Shown here piece after piece: positions 9,992 through 20,723 of a DNA stretch of 64,000 nucleotides. A model generated the notes under the pieces. It saw only the letters and a program-made list of their open reading frames with translations, was not told where the DNA came from and searched no databases. This DNA is from Mycobacterium sp. Root265. Lineage in GTDB: Bacteria; Actinomycetota; Actinomycetes; Mycobacteriales; Mycobacteriaceae. The position numbers and the translations under genes were made by a program. The stretch covers positions 183,982-247,981 of the forward strand of contig NZ_LMJA01000029.1 in the NCBI RefSeq assembly GCF_001428895.1. The letters are read 5' to 3'. Numbering within the stretch: the first letter of the stretch is position 1; each line of letters opens with the position of its first letter.

Positions 9992-10768
9992 TCACTCCCG
10001 GCCGGGTCCGGGGGGTCCGGCGAACGCCTGGGCGATGGTGAGCCACTTCTGCGCGTCCGGCCCGACGGCCACCACATCGAGCTCGCGCGGCGCCCGGCGC
10101 TGGGTCACCAGCATGCAGAAATCCTCGGCCGATCCGGTCACGGTCTGGGCGGCGTCGTCGGGTCCCCATGTCCACAATTCGCCGTCTGGACCGTTCAGTT
10201 CCACGTGAAACACCTCCGCGGGCGGCGTGAGCCCGTGCACGGTGAAGGCGAAATCCCTTGTGCGCACGCCGATATGGGCTACCGAGCGCAACCGGGCGGT
10301 GGCCGGCCGCCGGACACCGAGTGCGTCGGCGACATCCAGCCCGTGCGCCCAGGTCTCCATCAGCCGGGCGGTGGCCATCGACGGCGCGCTCATCGGCGGG
10401 CCGAACCAGGGCAGCTTGCGGCCGTCGGCCACGCCGAGCAGCCCATCGTGCAGCGCGGCCCGGTCGCGGCGCCACGAGGTGAGCAGTTCGGCCGGCGGGG
10501 TGAGTGCCAGTGCCTCGGCCCCGGCGTCGACGAACCAGAGTGGATCCTTGGCGGCCTCACCGAGGACCGCGGCGAACGCGTCCTCGTCGGTGATGGATTT
10601 CAGCGAGACCCGGTCGGTCCACCACAGGTGGGCGATCTGGTGCGCGACGGTCCACCCCGGGGACGGCGTGGGGGTCCGCCAGCCCGCCTCGGGCAGGTCG
10701 GCCACCAACGTATCCAGGGCATCGCTCTCGGCGCGCAGATCGGCCACCATCGGCTCGGCTCCAGCCAT
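9992..10768 (-). CDS. TIGR03084 family protein (DinB / maleylpyruvate isomerase-like fold)
   Basis: The protein has 258 residues and starts ATG 10768, 9 bp after the MFS gene stop, so the two are cotranscribed. The N-terminal half has the DinB-type pattern [21 protein letters not shown], whose histidines are candidate metal ligands, and [15 protein letters not shown] supplies further histidine and acidic residues. The C-terminal part ([36 protein letters not shown]) resembles the SCP2-like tail of mycothiol-dependent enzymes. It corresponds to Rv0036c. A mycothiol-dependent isomerase or transferase role is inferred, and the substrate is unknown. Confidence 0.8.
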   Translation of the reverse strand: MAGAEPMVADLRAESDALDTLVADLPEAGWRTPTPSPGWTVAHQIAHLWWTDRVSLKSITDEDAFAAVLGEAAKDPLWFVDAGAEALALTPPAELLTSWRRDRAALHDGLLGVADGRKLPWFGPPMSAPSMATARLMETWAHGLDVADALGVRRPATARLRSVAHIGVRTRDFAFTVHGLTPPAEVFHVELNGPDGELWTWGPDDAAQTVTGSAEDFCMLVTQRRAPRELDVVAVGPDAQKWLTIAQAFAGPPGPGRE

Positions 10769-10777
10769 GGCTGAACT

Positions 10778-12058
10778 CTAAACCGGGGGTGTGCGCCGCC
10801 CGAGCGCGGCGTGGGCAGCGAGGCCCAGCACGTAGAGCACCGACCCGACAAGCACCAGCGCCACCGACCGCCCGTCGGCCGGTATCACCGCCGCCGCGGC
10901 GGCGATCGCGCCGACGAACGTGACCCAGAACAGCGCGTCCTGGACGGTGAACAGGTGGCCGCGCAGCGCGTCGTCCACATCGGTCTGCATGGCGCTGTCC
11001 GCGCACAGCTTCACCACCTGCCCGGCAGCCCCCAGCACGAAACCGCAGCCGATCATCACCGGCACATGCAACCCGGCAGCGAACAGCTGCACCACCGCGG
11101 CGAGTGCCAGGGCCCCGTTGGCGGTGCGGTGCCGCCCCCAGCGGCCGACCACCGCCGGTGTCAGCACGGTGGACAGAAATGATCCCGTGCCGGCGGCGGC
11201 GACGAACAGAAACGCCGAGCCAAGGCCGGCGACTTGGTGACCGCCGGTGTGTCGCACGATCACCAGCAGCAGCAGGGTGTTGATGCCGAATGCCATGCGA
11301 TGCGCGGCCAGCCCACCCAGGGTGGCCGCGACGGTCGGCACCGCCGCGACGGTGCGGATGCCATGAACCCATCCGGTGGACACCGCATAGGCCACCGAGC
11401 CGTGCACCGCGCGGGCGCTGTCATCGGGGCCGAGGACGTGCGGTGAGAACCGCACCGACAGCCACAGCGCGATTGCCACCGGCAGGGCGGCCAACAGGAT
11501 CACCGCCGCGCCGCCGGCATCGTCGGCGCCCAGCAGCCATCGCGGCAGGAACATGAAGCCGGCACCCGCGGAGGTGGCCAGACCCGACGTCGCGGTGGCC
11601 ACCGAGTTCATCGTCAGCACCTTGTCGCGGGGCACCACATGCGGCAGCGCCGCGGACAGCCCGGAGGACACGAAGCGGGTGAACCCATTGACGATCAGCG
11701 CACCGAAGAGCAGCACCCGCTGATCCGCGCTGACCGACAGCGCGACTCCGACCGCGAGCACCAGCAGCAGACGGCCCGTGTTGGCACCGATCAACACCAG
11801 GCGCCGGTCCCAGCGGTCCAGCAACGCCCCGGCGAACGGGCCGAGCAGCGAGTAGGGCAGGAACAGCACGGCAAAAGCCAGGGCGATGGCCCCCGGTGTC
11901 GTCTCACGATCGGGGTTGAACAGCAGCGCTCCGGCCAACCCGGCCTGGAACAGTCCGTCGCCGAACTGGCTGACCGCACGCAACTCCAGCAGCCGCCGGA
12001 ACTCGGGCAGACCGCGGACGGCCTGCCAGGTTCCCGGCGGATTGCGGGTGTCAGTCAT
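10778..12058 (-). CDS. MFS permease (Rv0037c-like)
   Basis: The protein has 426 residues from ATG 12058 (MTDTRNPPG); an upstream in-frame ATG at 12106 would add an unlikely basic leader. It has 11-12 predicted membrane helices, including [33 protein letters not shown] and [19 protein letters not shown]. The loop 2/3 motif [12 protein letters not shown] marks the major facilitator superfamily. Substrate unknown; the closest general class is drug or metabolite efflux. It is the first gene of a two-gene unit with the TIGR03084 protein and diverges from yqgE. Confidence 0.85.
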   Translation of the reverse strand: MTDTRNPPGTWQAVRGLPEFRRLLELRAVSQFGDGLFQAGLAGALLFNPDRETTPGAIALAFAVLFLPYSLLGPFAGALLDRWDRRLVLIGANTGRLLLVLAVGVALSVSADQRVLLFGALIVNGFTRFVSSGLSAALPHVVPRDKVLTMNSVATATSGLATSAGAGFMFLPRWLLGADDAGGAAVILLAALPVAIALWLSVRFSPHVLGPDDSARAVHGSVAYAVSTGWVHGIRTVAAVPTVAATLGGLAAHRMAFGINTLLLLVIVRHTGGHQVAGLGSAFLFVAAAGTGSFLSTVLTPAVVGRWGRHRTANGALALAAVVQLFAAGLHVPVMIGCGFVLGAAGQVVKLCADSAMQTDVDDALRGHLFTVQDALFWVTFVGAIAAAAAVIPADGRSVALVLVGSVLYVLGLAAHAALGRRTPPV

Positions 12059-12176
12059 GAGATCAGATCCTGTCCGGGCCGGGACTGCGATACGCACCCG
12101 CATCAACAGTACAAATATCGCGGCGGGCCGCTCGTTGTTCGCCGCCGCACGGGGTTGCTGGTGACATGATGGACCT

Positions 12177-12782
12177 GTGGGACAGCCCGAGGAACCGGAG
12201 GATCATGTCACTCCGACGGCACCGCGTGTGCGCGCCGGAACGCTGTTGCTCGCCGATACCGACCTGCTCGAACCGACGTTCCGGCGCAGCGTCATCTACA
12301 TCGTCGAGCACAACGAGGGCGGCACCCTCGGGGTCGTGCTCAACCGGCCCAGCGAGACCGCCGTCTACAACGTGCTGCCGCAGTGGGCGAAGCTGGCGAT
12401 CAAGCCGAAGAGCATGTTCATCGGCGGTCCGGTGAAACGCGATTCGGCGCTGTGCCTGGCGACGGTGCGGGTCGGGGTGGACATCACCGGGGTGCCGGGG
12501 ATTCGGCACGTGCAGGGCCGCGTCGTGATGGTCGATCTGGACACCGATCCCGACGAGATCGCACCCGCGCTCGAAGGGGTGCGGATCTTCGCCGGCTACT
12601 CGGGGTGGACCACCGGTCAGCTGGAAGGCGAGATCGAACGCGACGACTGGATCGTGCTGTCGGCACTGCCCTCGGATGTGCTCGTCGAACCGCGGGTGGA
12701 TCTGTGGGCCCGGGTGCTGCGCCGTCAGCCGTTACCGCTGTCGATGCTGGCAACGCACCCGATCGACCTCAGCCGCAACTAG
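12177..12782 (+). CDS. YqgE/AlgH family protein (UPF0301)
   Basis: The protein has 201 residues from GTG 12177. It carries the family pattern throughout: [54 protein letters not shown] and [21 protein letters not shown]. It corresponds to Rv0038. The family is widespread and soluble, but its biochemical function is not established. No good ribosome binding site precedes the GTG. Its 3' end overlaps the convergent small membrane gene by 14 bp. Confidence 0.9.
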   Translation: MGQPEEPEDHVTPTAPRVRAGTLLLADTDLLEPTFRRSVIYIVEHNEGGTLGVVLNRPSETAVYNVLPQWAKLAIKPKSMFIGGPVKRDSALCLATVRVGVDITGVPGIRHVQGRVVMVDLDTDPDEIAPALEGVRIFAGYSGWTTGQLEGEIERDDWIVLSALPSDVLVEPRVDLWARVLRRQPLPLSMLATHPIDLSRN

Positions 12783-13161
12783 AGCGTCGGCCGGCCGAAT
12801 CGGCAGGCGACAGGGTGCATGACACGCAGGACCCGGCGCAGCCGCCGCCTTCCTCACGACGCGCCTCCTGCTCGGCCTCCTTGGCGGCCACCAGCTTCGC
12901 GCTCTGCCAACACCCGGCCGCGACGGTGCCGACCGCCCCGATGACGCAGACCACCAGCACCAGGGACCCCATCTGGGCGGGTGCCGACAACGCGACGACA
13001 CCACCGGCGGCCAGCATGGCGGCCGCGGCGAACTGGGTGGGCGCGACGGCGCGGAGCACCTGGCGTACCGGGTCGTCGGCATACGGACGGTTCAGTGACC
13101 AGGCGGCAACACCAGCGGTCGCCACTGCCACGCACAGGCAGAGCACCGCGGCGATGAGCAT
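12769..13161 (-). CDS. Small membrane protein with cysteine-rich tail (Rv0039c-like)
   Basis: The protein has 130 residues. An N-terminal helix ([20 protein letters not shown]) and two more hydrophobic segments ([33 protein letters not shown]) predict three membrane spans. A charged stretch ([16 protein letters not shown]) then leads to a tail with [10 protein letters not shown], three cysteines in CX3CX2C spacing that could bind a metal. It matches the position of Rv0039c. No enzymatic function is recognisable. Start ATG 13161 was chosen because the signal-like helix begins there. Confidence 0.75.
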   Translation of the reverse strand: MLIAAVLCLCVAVATAGVAAWSLNRPYADDPVRQVLRAVAPTQFAAAAMLAAGGVVALSAPAQMGSLVLVVCVIGAVGTVAAGCWQSAKLVAAKEAEQEARREEGGGCAGSCVSCTLSPADSAGRRSSCG

Positions 13162-13193
13162 CTGCCAAGGATACGAGGCAGCGCGGGCAGGTA

Positions 13194-14171
13194 TCAGCCG
13201 GGGAGGCCGATTGCCGGTGTGACACCCGCCATGCTGACCGGAACGGTAGCTCCGGCCGCGGGAGCGGCCGCGGGGACCGGCGGTGTCAGTGCGGCCGGGG
13301 CCGGTGCGGGCGCGGCCACGGGTGCGGCGACGCGGAACCCGTTGACGATGGCGTCGGTGGCAGCGGCAGCGGCCACGGACTGCGATTCGGCGGTCGTCAC
13401 CGCCAGCGACACCAGGTAGCGATCGGTCCCCGAAGTCGCGATGATGTGGCGCCGCGAGGTGTTCAGGGTCATGTTGTTCTCGCGGAAGGTGCCTTCGATG
13501 ATCGAGGTGGGCACCCCGCCGATCTCGGCGATGGATCCGCCCGTGGCCCGCCAGGCGGTGAGCTGCTGGCTGTCGGCGAAACCGTGCCGGATCGCCTCGC
13601 GGGGATCGAAGTCGCCGACCAGTTTGTACACCACCACCTGCGCGTTCGACGTGTACAGCCCGTCACCGCCGACCCGGTCGGCGATGACCGCGAAGGCGTC
13701 GGTGACGTTCGGGTCCGGGACCTGGGTCCAGCCGGTGGGACGCGGCAGCACGATGTTCAGCGCGGTGAAACCGGCGGGCGTCTGCGGTTCCATCGCCACG
13801 TTCCTGCTGGACAGGTAGTCGCGGATGGTGCCGGCGGGATTGGGCGACAGCGGCACCGACACCGGACGCGGCGCGGCGGCCGGGGCGGGCAGTGCTGCGG
13901 TGGTCGTGCCGGGCGGGACGGCTGCCGGCAGCACCCCGGCACCCGAGGCGGGTACGGCTGCAGGGCCGACCGGCTGCGAGGGTCCGGCCACGGCGGGCGC
14001 GGCCTGCGGGGTGACGGTCACGGTCTGGGTGACGGTGGCGGGTCCCGGCGGCGACGGCTGCGGAGCGAGCGGCTCGGCAGAGGCGGTCGCCGCGGTCAGG
14101 CCCACCACACCGGCGAAACCGGCGGCGGTCCCTGCGATGAGAATCCGCCAACGGTACGAGGTCTCGTTCAT
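13194..14171 (-). CDS. Secreted Ala/Pro-rich LpqN/LpqT-type protein (Mtc28-like)
   Basis: The protein has 325 residues. A cleavable signal peptide ([23 protein letters not shown], then EP) precedes an Ala/Pro-rich linker to about residue 105. The globular part ([54 protein letters not shown]) matches the LpqN family of exported mycobacterial proteins. There is no lipobox cysteine, so it should be secreted rather than lipidated. A second Ala/Pro-rich segment closes the protein. It corresponds to Rv0040c (mtc28). It diverges from leuS across 177 bp. Confidence 0.88.
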   Translation of the reverse strand: MNETSYRWRILIAGTAAGFAGVVGLTAATASAEPLAPQPSPPGPATVTQTVTVTPQAAPAVAGPSQPVGPAAVPASGAGVLPAAVPPGTTTAALPAPAAAPRPVSVPLSPNPAGTIRDYLSSRNVAMEPQTPAGFTALNIVLPRPTGWTQVPDPNVTDAFAVIADRVGGDGLYTSNAQVVVYKLVGDFDPREAIRHGFADSQQLTAWRATGGSIAEIGGVPTSIIEGTFRENNMTLNTSRRHIIATSGTDRYLVSLAVTTAESQSVAAAAATDAIVNGFRVAAPVAAPAPAPAALTPPVPAAAPAAGATVPVSMAGVTPAIGLPG

Positions 14172-14335
14172 CTGACGCCGGTCCTTCCGAGTTGCACGAG
14201 CGTGGGTCAGGGGCCGACTGTAACCAGCTGCGGTGCAAGGTCACCAGGGCCGGAACACAGCTGCAACCGTGTGGTGAGCGGGCTGCAACGGAACCGATAC
14301 CAACCCGTGGCCGAAGCGCTCGCGAACGGCGCTTA

Positions 14336-14351
14336 TACCCTGATTGGCGTG
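14336..14351 (+). promoter_or_regulatory. Leaderless promoter of leuS
   Basis: TACCCT (14336-14341) is followed by exactly 7 nt and the GTG at 14349. No Shine-Dalgarno sequence is present. This fixes the leuS start far downstream of the long open frame that continues through the antisense of the neighbouring gene. Confidence 0.6.
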
Positions 14352-17210
14352 ACAGACCCCTCCGCCGACGCAGCCGCCATCGACGCCGACGCCCCCAGCC
14401 ACCGCTACAACGCGCAGCTGGCCGGTGAGATCGAGCAGACCTGGCAGCAGCGCTGGCATGTGCAGGGGACGTTCCATGTGCCCAACCCGGTCGGCTCGCT
14501 GGCGCCCACCGACGGCTCCGCGGTGCCCGCGGACAAGATGTTCGTGCAGGACATGTTCCCGTATCCGTCGGGGGAGGGCCTGCACGTCGGGCACCCGCTC
14601 GGCTACATCGCCACCGATGTGTACGCCCGCTACTTCCGGATGACCGGCCGCAACGTGCTGCACGCGCTGGGCTTCGACGCCTTCGGGCTGCCCGCCGAGC
14701 AGTACGCCGTGCAGACCGGCACCCACCCGCGCACCCGCACCGAGGCCAATATCGTCAACTTCCGGCGGCAGCTGGGCAGGCTGGGGCTGGGCCACGACTC
14801 GCGGCGCAGCTTCTCCACCACCGACGTGGACTTCTACAAGTGGACGCAGTGGATCTTCCTGCAGATCTACAACGCCTGGTTCGACACCGAACTGCAGCGC
14901 GCCCGCCGGATCGACGAGCTGATCGCCGAGTTCGAATCCGGGTCGCGGCCGCTTCCCGACGGCCGGTCGTGGCAGGACCTGACCACCGGCGAGCGCGCCG
15001 ATGTGGTGGACTCCCATCGGTTGGTCTACCGCGCCGACTCGGTGGTGAACTGGTGCCCGGGCCTGGGCACCGTGCTGGCCAACGAAGAGGTGACCTCCGA
15101 CGGCCGCAGCGACCGCGGCAACTACCCGGTCTTCCGGAAGCGGTTGCGGCAGTGGATGATGCGCATCACCGCGTACTCGGACCGGCTGCTCGACGACCTG
15201 GACGTGCTGGACTGGCCGGACAAGGTCAAGGCCATGCAGCGCAACTGGATCGGGCGCTCCACCGGCGCCGAGGTCCGTTTCGCCACCGAGGCCGGCCCCA
15301 TCGAGGTGTTCACCACCCGGCCCGACACCCTGTTCGGCGCCACCTACATGGTGCTGGCCCCCGAACACGATCTGGTCGACGCGCTCGTGGCGCAGCAGTG
15401 GCCCGCGGGCACCGACGACCGATGGACCTACGGCGCGGCCACCCCGGCGCAGGCCGTGGCCACCTACCGCACCGATATCGCGGCGAAGTCCGACCTGGAG
15501 CGCCAGGAGAACAAATCCAAGACGGGTGTCTTCACCGGCGCCTACGCCACGAATCCGGTCAACGGACAACAGGTTCCGGTGTTCATCGCCGACTACGTGC
15601 TGGCCGGCTACGGCACCGGCGCCATCATGGCGGTGCCCAGCGGCGACCAGCGGGACTGGGAGTTCGCCACCGCCTTCGGGCTGCCCATCATCGAGGTGGT
15701 CTCCGGCGGTGACGTCACCGAGGCCGCCTACGGCGGCGACGGTGAGCTGGTCAACAGCGACTACCTCAACGGCCTGACCGTGGCGGCGGCCAAGGAGACC
15801 ATCATCGCGCGCCTGGAGGCTGGCGGCGCCGGCCGGGCCCGCGTCGAGTTCAAGTTGCGGGACTGGCTGTTCGCCCGCCAGCGGTACTGGGGCGAGCCGT
15901 TCCCCATCGTCTACGACGCCGACGGCCGCGCCCACCCGCTGCCCGAATCGGCTCTGCCGGTGGAACTCCCGGACATCGCGGACTACGCGCCGGTGATGTT
16001 CGATCCCGACGATGCGGACAGCGAGCCATCCCCGCCGCTGGGCAAGGCCACCGAATGGGTGCACGTCGAGCTGGACCTGGGCGACGGTCTGCAGACCTAC
16101 ACCCGGGACACCAACGTGATGCCGCAGTGGGCCGGCAGCTCCTGGTACGAACTGCGCTACGCGGATCCGCACAACCCGGATGAGTTCTGCGCCAAGGAGA
16201 ACGAGGCCTATTGGATGGGCCCGCGCCCGGAGATCCACGGGCCCGACGACCCCGGCGGCGTCGATGTGTACGTCGGCGGCGTCGAACACGCGGTGCTGCA
16301 CCTGCTGTACTGCCGGTTCTGGCACAAGGTGCTTTTCGACCTGGGCCACGTCAGCTCCCGCGAGCCCTACCGGCGGCTGGTCAACCAGGGTTACATCCAG
16401 GCCTTTGCCTACACCGACGCGCGGGGTACCTACGTGCCCGCCGCCGAGGTCGTCGAGCGGGACGGCTCGTTCTTCTACGACGGGCCCGACGGTGAGATCC
16501 AGGTCAATCAGGAGTTCGGCAAGATCGGCAAGAGCCTGAAGAACTCGGTGTCCCCGGACGAGATCTGCGACGAGTACGGCGCGGACACGTTGCGGGTGTA
16601 CGAGATGTCGATGGGCCCGCTGGAGGCCTCGCGGCCGTGGGCCACCAAGGATGTCGTCGGCGCGCACCGTTTCCTGCAGCGGGTGTGGCGCGCGGTGATC
16701 GACGAGACCACCGGCACCGAGCGGGTCAGCGATGACGAGCAGGTCTCCGAGGACACCCTGCGCGCGCTGAACAAGACCATCGCCGGTGTCGCCGAAGATT
16801 ATGCGGCGCTGCGCAACAACACCGCGGCAGCCAAGCTGATCGAGTACACCAACCACCTGACCAAGGCGGGCGTGACCGCACGGGCGGCGATCGAACCGCT
16901 GGTGCTGATGGTCGCGCCACTGGCGCCACACCTGGCCGAGGAGCTGTGGCGGCGGCTGGGCCACGAGGGTTCGCTGGCCCACGGTCCGTTCCCGGCGGTC
17001 GACGAGCGCTACCTCGTCGATGACACCGTCGAGTTGCCGGTCCAGGTCAACGGCAAGGTGCGCGGCAAGATCACCGTCGCCGCCGACGCCGACAAGGCCG
17101 CGCTGGAAGCGGCGGCGCTGGCCGATGAGAAGGTGCAGGCGTTTCTGGCCGGTGCCACCCCGAAGAAGGTCATCGTGGTCCCGGGACGACTGGTCAACTT
17201 CGTCGTCTGA
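14349..17210 (+). CDS. leuS: Leucyl-tRNA synthetase
   Basis: The protein has 953 residues and is a class Ia aminoacyl-tRNA synthetase that charges tRNA-Leu. The HIGH motif is HVGH near residue 79 within [16 protein letters not shown]. The KMSKS loop is KIGKS at residues 725-729. The CP1 editing domain includes [20 protein letters not shown] and [21 protein letters not shown]-terminal anticodon-binding domain ([18 protein letters not shown]) and a small basic end domain follow. The start at GTG 14349 is supported by the leaderless promoter; the open frame runs about 300 codons further upstream, but that part is antisense to the Mtc28-like gene. It corresponds to Rv0041. Confidence 0.97.
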   Translation: MTDPSADAAAIDADAPSHRYNAQLAGEIEQTWQQRWHVQGTFHVPNPVGSLAPTDGSAVPADKMFVQDMFPYPSGEGLHVGHPLGYIATDVYARYFRMTGRNVLHALGFDAFGLPAEQYAVQTGTHPRTRTEANIVNFRRQLGRLGLGHDSRRSFSTTDVDFYKWTQWIFLQIYNAWFDTELQRARRIDELIAEFESGSRPLPDGRSWQDLTTGERADVVDSHRLVYRADSVVNWCPGLGTVLANEEVTSDGRSDRGNYPVFRKRLRQWMMRITAYSDRLLDDLDVLDWPDKVKAMQRNWIGRSTGAEVRFATEAGPIEVFTTRPDTLFGATYMVLAPEHDLVDALVAQQWPAGTDDRWTYGAATPAQAVATYRTDIAAKSDLERQENKSKTGVFTGAYATNPVNGQQVPVFIADYVLAGYGTGAIMAVPSGDQRDWEFATAFGLPIIEVVSGGDVTEAAYGGDGELVNSDYLNGLTVAAAKETIIARLEAGGAGRARVEFKLRDWLFARQRYWGEPFPIVYDADGRAHPLPESALPVELPDIADYAPVMFDPDDADSEPSPPLGKATEWVHVELDLGDGLQTYTRDTNVMPQWAGSSWYELRYADPHNPDEFCAKENEAYWMGPRPEIHGPDDPGGVDVYVGGVEHAVLHLLYCRFWHKVLFDLGHVSSREPYRRLVNQGYIQAFAYTDARGTYVPAAEVVERDGSFFYDGPDGEIQVNQEFGKIGKSLKNSVSPDEICDEYGADTLRVYEMSMGPLEASRPWATKDVVGAHRFLQRVWRAVIDETTGTERVSDDEQVSEDTLRALNKTIAGVAEDYAALRNNTAAAKLIEYTNHLTKAGVTARAAIEPLVLMVAPLAPHLAEELWRRLGHEGSLAHGPFPAVDERYLVDDTVELPVQVNGKVRGKITVAADADKAALEAAALADEKVQAFLAGATPKKVIVVPGRLVNFVV

Positions 17211-17213
17211 GTT

Positions 17214-17266
17214 GCGATTTGTGGAGTCGCCGTCGGAATGAGTCCGACAAACACTCCTCAAATCGC
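17214..17266 (+). repeat. 53-bp palindromic element, copy 1 (after leuS)
   Basis: Starting 4 bp after the leuS stop, outer arms GCGATTTG-T-GGAGT and ACTCC-T-CAAATCGC enclose the inner hairpin core GTCGGAATGAGTCCGAC. The same core and outer arms recur at 32111-32163 in the same orientation relative to the preceding gene. It probably serves as a terminator. Confidence 0.75.
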
Positions 17267-17414
17267 GGCTGGCCCGAAGGTGTGGGGCGGACCTCGCCTT
17301 TGGGCTAGTTTCTCGCTCCGGTGCCGACGTATTCGACTTTCCGCATATCGACGCGCGGATACTGGAGGGCAGGGCCGCGGCGTAGCGGCGGAAATCCTGT
17401 CTGCGAGAACGATA

Positions 17415-17446
17415 TACGGTGACAGCGGCCCAGTCTGGAGCGCGCA
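17415..17446 (+). promoter_or_regulatory. Promoter and RBS of fdhA
   Basis: A TACGGT hexamer (17415-17420) lies 26 nt before the ATG at 17447. CTGGAG (17434-17439) provides a Shine-Dalgarno site 7 nt before it. Unlike leuS, this gene is probably transcribed with a short leader. Confidence 0.4.
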
Positions 17447-18661
17447 ATGTCCGATAACCGGATCGTCGTCTACAAGGGGCCCGGCCAGGTCGCCGTCGAG
17501 ACGCTGCCCTATCCGAAGCTCGAGGTGCCCGGCGAGGTCGCCGACGCGATGGGTATGACCCGCAAGGCGGACCACGGCGTCATCCTCAAGTGTGTGTCGA
17601 CCAACATCTGCGGTTCGGACCAGCACATGGTCCGCGGTCGCACCACCGCACCGGTCGGTCAGACCCTCGGCCATGAGATCACTGGTGAGATCGTCGAAAA
17701 AGGCTCGGACGTACAGTTTCTCGAAGTCGGCGATATCTGCTCGGTGCCGTTCAACATCGCCTGCGGGCGCTGCCGCAACTGTCGCGAGGGGCAGACCGGC
17801 ATCTGCCTGAACGTCAACCCGGCCCGCGCCGGCTCGGCTTACGGGTACGTCGACATGGGTGGCTGGCTCGGCGGTCAGGCCGACTACGTGATGGTGCCCT
17901 TCGCCGACTTCAACCTGCTGAAGTTTCCCGATCGCGACGCCGCCCTGGCCAAGATCCGCGACCTCACCATGCTGTCGGACATCTTCCCGACCGGCTACCA
18001 CGGCGCCAAGACCGCGGGCGTCACCACCGGTTCGACGGTGTACGTCGCCGGGGCGGGCCCGGTCGGTCTCGCCGCGGCCTACTCGGCGCACCTGCTCGGT
18101 GCCGCCGTGGTGATCGTCGGCGACCTGAACGCCGACCGGCTCGCCCAGGCGCGGTCGTTCGGGTGCGAGACCGTCGACATCGGCTCCGACGCCACCCTGG
18201 AGGACCAGATCGCCGAGATCCTCAACACCAACGAGGTCGACTGCGCCGTCGACGCCGTCGGATTCGAGGCCAGTGGGCACGGTCACGGTGCCGGTGAGCA
18301 ACCGGCCGCGGTGCTGAACTCGATCATGAACGCCACCCGGGCCGGCGGTTCGCTGGGCATCCCGGGCCTCTACGTCACCGGCGATCCCGGCGGCACCGAC
18401 GACGACGCCAAGCACGGCACGCTCAAGGTGCGGCTGGGCCTGGGCTGGGCCAAGAGCCACAGCTTCTACACCGGCCAGTGCCCGGTGCTGAAGTACAACC
18501 GCGGCTTGATGATGAGCATCCTGCATGACAAGGCGCACATCGCCGACGCGGTGAACGCGACCGTCATCGGCCTGGAGGACGCACCGGAGGGGTACGCCGC
18601 CTTCGATTCCGGGGTGGCCCAGAAGTTCGTGCTGGACCCGCACGGGATGGTGCCGGCCTAG
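17447..18661 (+). CDS. fdhA: Glutathione-independent formaldehyde dehydrogenase (zinc ADH family)
   Basis: The protein has 404 residues. The N-terminus has the catalytic-zinc region STNICGSDQHMVRGRT and the GHEITGEIV motif. The structural-zinc lobe is present as CGRCRNCREGQTGIC. The NAD fold carries VYVAGAGPVGLAAAYSA and the acidic VGDLNADR after beta-2, indicating NAD preference. Details match the Pseudomonas putida-type enzyme, which oxidises formaldehyde with tightly bound NAD and can also dismutate aldehydes. I recall no equivalent next to leuS in M. tuberculosis. Its stop shares the palindrome CTAG with the stop of the convergent SDR gene. Confidence 0.87.
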   Translation: MSDNRIVVYKGPGQVAVETLPYPKLEVPGEVADAMGMTRKADHGVILKCVSTNICGSDQHMVRGRTTAPVGQTLGHEITGEIVEKGSDVQFLEVGDICSVPFNIACGRCRNCREGQTGICLNVNPARAGSAYGYVDMGGWLGGQADYVMVPFADFNLLKFPDRDAALAKIRDLTMLSDIFPTGYHGAKTAGVTTGSTVYVAGAGPVGLAAAYSAHLLGAAVVIVGDLNADRLAQARSFGCETVDIGSDATLEDQIAEILNTNEVDCAVDAVGFEASGHGHGAGEQPAAVLNSIMNATRAGGSLGIPGLYVTGDPGGTDDDAKHGTLKVRLGLGWAKSHSFYTGQCPVLKYNRGLMMSILHDKAHIADAVNATVIGLEDAPEGYAAFDSGVAQKFVLDPHGMVPA

Positions 18662-19347
18662 TTACCGGGCCGGACCACGATCTCGTGGACGTGGCCGTCG
18701 CGTGGGGTGTTCACCGCCTGCGCGACGAGCCCGCCCACGGTCTCGGGGCGCAGGAACTTCGCCGGGTCATAGGTTCCGCCCTCGTAGGCGACCAGGTCGC
18801 GCTGCATCTCCGAGTCGGTGCGGCCCGGGAAGATCGTGGTCACCCGCAGCGACGGCTCATCGGTGCGCAGTGAATCGGCGAACGCGCGCAATGCGAACTT
18901 GCTCGCCGAATAGGATGCCATGCCGGCCGAAACCTTCTGCCCTGCACCGGAATTGATGAACACCACCTGACCTCGGGCGGCGCGCAGCGCTGGCAGCAAC
19001 GCCAGTGTCAGCGCGACGGCGCCGGTGACATTCACCTCGAAGCTGGCCCGCCACTCGTCGGCGGAGGACTCGGCGACACTGCCCGGGTAGAGCACCCCGG
19101 CGTTGTGCACCAGGACGTCGAGTTCGGCCAGCGGTTCGGCGGCGGACTCGATGGAGTCCTGGTCGGTGAGGTCCAGCGGCCAGGTCGGGGAGCCGAGGCG
19201 CTCGGCCAGCGCGTCCAGGTGGGCGGACGGGCGGCCCGCCAGCAGCAGGGTGTGTGTGGGGGCGAGCGCGGCGGCGACGGCCGAGCCGATCCCGCCGCCG
19301 GCACCGGTTATCAGAGCTGTGGGCACAAGAGAAAACACTACCGACAC
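18658..19347 (-). CDS. Short-chain dehydrogenase/reductase
   Basis: The protein has 229 residues. The nucleotide-binding motif is TALITGAGGGIGSAVAAAL. Other SDR features are LDVLVHNAGVL (NNAG equivalent), the serine in FINSGAGQ, and the catalytic YSASK. The C-terminus (FPGRTDSEMQRDLVAYEGG) includes the usual PG loop. The residue after beta-2 (AGRPSAH, arginine) suggests NADP(H). Substrate unknown. The start is uncertain: GTG 19347, 19338 or 19326 are all possible and none has a clear ribosome binding site. It diverges from the ggH gene by 35 bp. Confidence 0.82.
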   Translation of the reverse strand: MSVVFSLVPTALITGAGGGIGSAVAAALAPTHTLLLAGRPSAHLDALAERLGSPTWPLDLTDQDSIESAAEPLAELDVLVHNAGVLYPGSVAESSADEWRASFEVNVTGAVALTLALLPALRAARGQVVFINSGAGQKVSAGMASYSASKFALRAFADSLRTDEPSLRVTTIFPGRTDSEMQRDLVAYEGGTYDPAKFLRPETVGGLVAQAVNTPRDGHVHEIVVRPGN

Positions 19348-19382
19348 TGCACGCCGGGCCGCGGCGTCGCATTATTGATGCG

Positions 19383-20723
19383 ATGCCACCGGACCCAAGC
19401 TTCGCCCCCACCCAACTCGCCGCGCGCGCGGCCTACCTGTTGCGCGGTAACGACCTGGGTGTGATGACCACTGCGGCCCCGCTGCTGTACCCGCACATGT
19501 GGAGCTGGGACGCCGCCTTCGTCGCGATCGGGCTGGCCCCGCTGAGCGTGGAGCGCGCCGTCGTCGAACTGGACACGCTGCTCTCGGCGCAGTGGACCAA
19601 CGGGATGATCCCGCACATCGTGTTCGCCAACGGGGTGGACGGCTATTTTCCCGGCCCGGCGCGCTGGGCGACCTCCGCGCTGGCCGAGCACGCACCGCGC
19701 ACCCGGCACACCTCGGGTATCACCCAGCCGCCGGTGCACGCCATCGCCGTGCAACGCATCCTGGACCGGGCCAAGACCCGCGGCCGCTCCACCCGCGCGG
19801 TCGCCGAGGCCTTCCTGGACCGTCGCTGGGACGATCTGGTGCGTTGGCACCGGTGGCTGGCCGAATGTCGCGATCTTCGTGGCCAGGGCCGCATCACGCT
19901 GTACCACGGCTGGGAATCCGGGATGGACAACTCGCCGCGCTGGGACAGCGCCTACGCCAACGTGGTTCCCGGCATCGTCCCGGAGTACCAGCGCGAGGAC
20001 AACAAGATCAACACCGACACCACCCAGCGGCCGTCGGACACCGAGTACGACCGGTATCTGTGGCTGCTGGAGGAGATGAAGGCCGCCCGCTACGACGACG
20101 AACTGCTGGCCAAGTCGATGAGCTTCGCCGTCGAGGACGTGTTCGTCTCGGCGATCTTCTCGGTGGCGTGCACGGTGCTCGCCGAGATCGGTGAGGACTA
20201 CAAACGTTCACCGGCCGATGTGCGTGACCTGTACGCCTGGGCGGATCGGTTCCGGGCCGGCGTCGTCGATGCCACCGACCAACGGACAGGCGCGGCAAGG
20301 GATTTCGATGTCCGCGCGGACAGGTGGGTGGCCACCGAGACCGTCGCCCAGTTCGCCCCGCTGCTGTGCGGGGGACTGCCGCACGACAAGGAACGCGCCC
20401 TGCTGAAGCTGCTCGACGGTCCACGTTTCAGCAGCCATCCGGATCTGCGCTACTCACTGATCCCGACGACCTCGCCGGTCTCCCGGGATTTCCGGCCCCG
20501 CGAGTACTGGCGCGGTCCGGTGTGGCCGGTGACGACATGGCTGTTCTCGTGGTGTTTCGCGCGACGCGGCTGGGCCGAACGCGCCACGACACTGCGACAG
20601 GAGGGACTGCGGCAAGCCAGCGACGGCACCTTCGCCGAGTACTACGAACCGTTCACCGGTGAGCCGCTGGGCAGCATGCAGCAGTCCTGGACGGCCGCGG
20701 CGGTACTGGACTGGCTGGGATAG
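19383..20723 (+). CDS. ggH: Glucosylglycerate hydrolase (GH63)
   Basis: The protein has 446 residues from ATG 19383, the length I recall for the Mycolicibacterium hassiacum enzyme. The (alpha/alpha)6 signature begins with LLYPHMWSWDAAFVAIGL. The expected general acid falls at D182 in SGMDNSPRWD and the second catalytic acid at E419 in AEYYEPFTGEP, the positions I remember for that protein. REYWRGPVWPVTTWLF is typical of GH63. The enzyme cleaves alpha-glucosylglycerate, a solute accumulated under nitrogen limitation, to glucose and glycerate. The residue match rests on memory; an alignment would confirm it. It is flanked by an SDR and a MarR gene on the opposite strand. Confidence 0.88.
   Translation: MPPDPSFAPTQLAARAAYLLRGNDLGVMTTAAPLLYPHMWSWDAAFVAIGLAPLSVERAVVELDTLLSAQWTNGMIPHIVFANGVDGYFPGPARWATSALAEHAPRTRHTSGITQPPVHAIAVQRILDRAKTRGRSTRAVAEAFLDRRWDDLVRWHRWLAECRDLRGQGRITLYHGWESGMDNSPRWDSAYANVVPGIVPEYQREDNKINTDTTQRPSDTEYDRYLWLLEEMKAARYDDELLAKSMSFAVEDVFVSAIFSVACTVLAEIGEDYKRSPADVRDLYAWADRFRAGVVDATDQRTGAARDFDVRADRWVATETVAQFAPLLCGGLPHDKERALLKLLDGPRFSSHPDLRYSLIPTTSPVSRDFRPREYWRGPVWPVTTWLFSWCFARRGWAERATTLRQEGLRQASDGTFAEYYEPFTGEPLGSMQQSWTAAAVLDWLG

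Noticed and set aside
13446-14348. N-terminal extension of LeuS by about 300 residues
   Set aside because: It lies antisense to the LpqN-type gene, and a leaderless promoter with correct spacing marks GTG 14349.
14241-17447. Long minus-strand open frame (1068 codons) opposite leuS
   Set aside because: Antisense to a certain leuS, with His/Gly/Val-rich composition and no known domain. It results from the high G+C at third codon positions.
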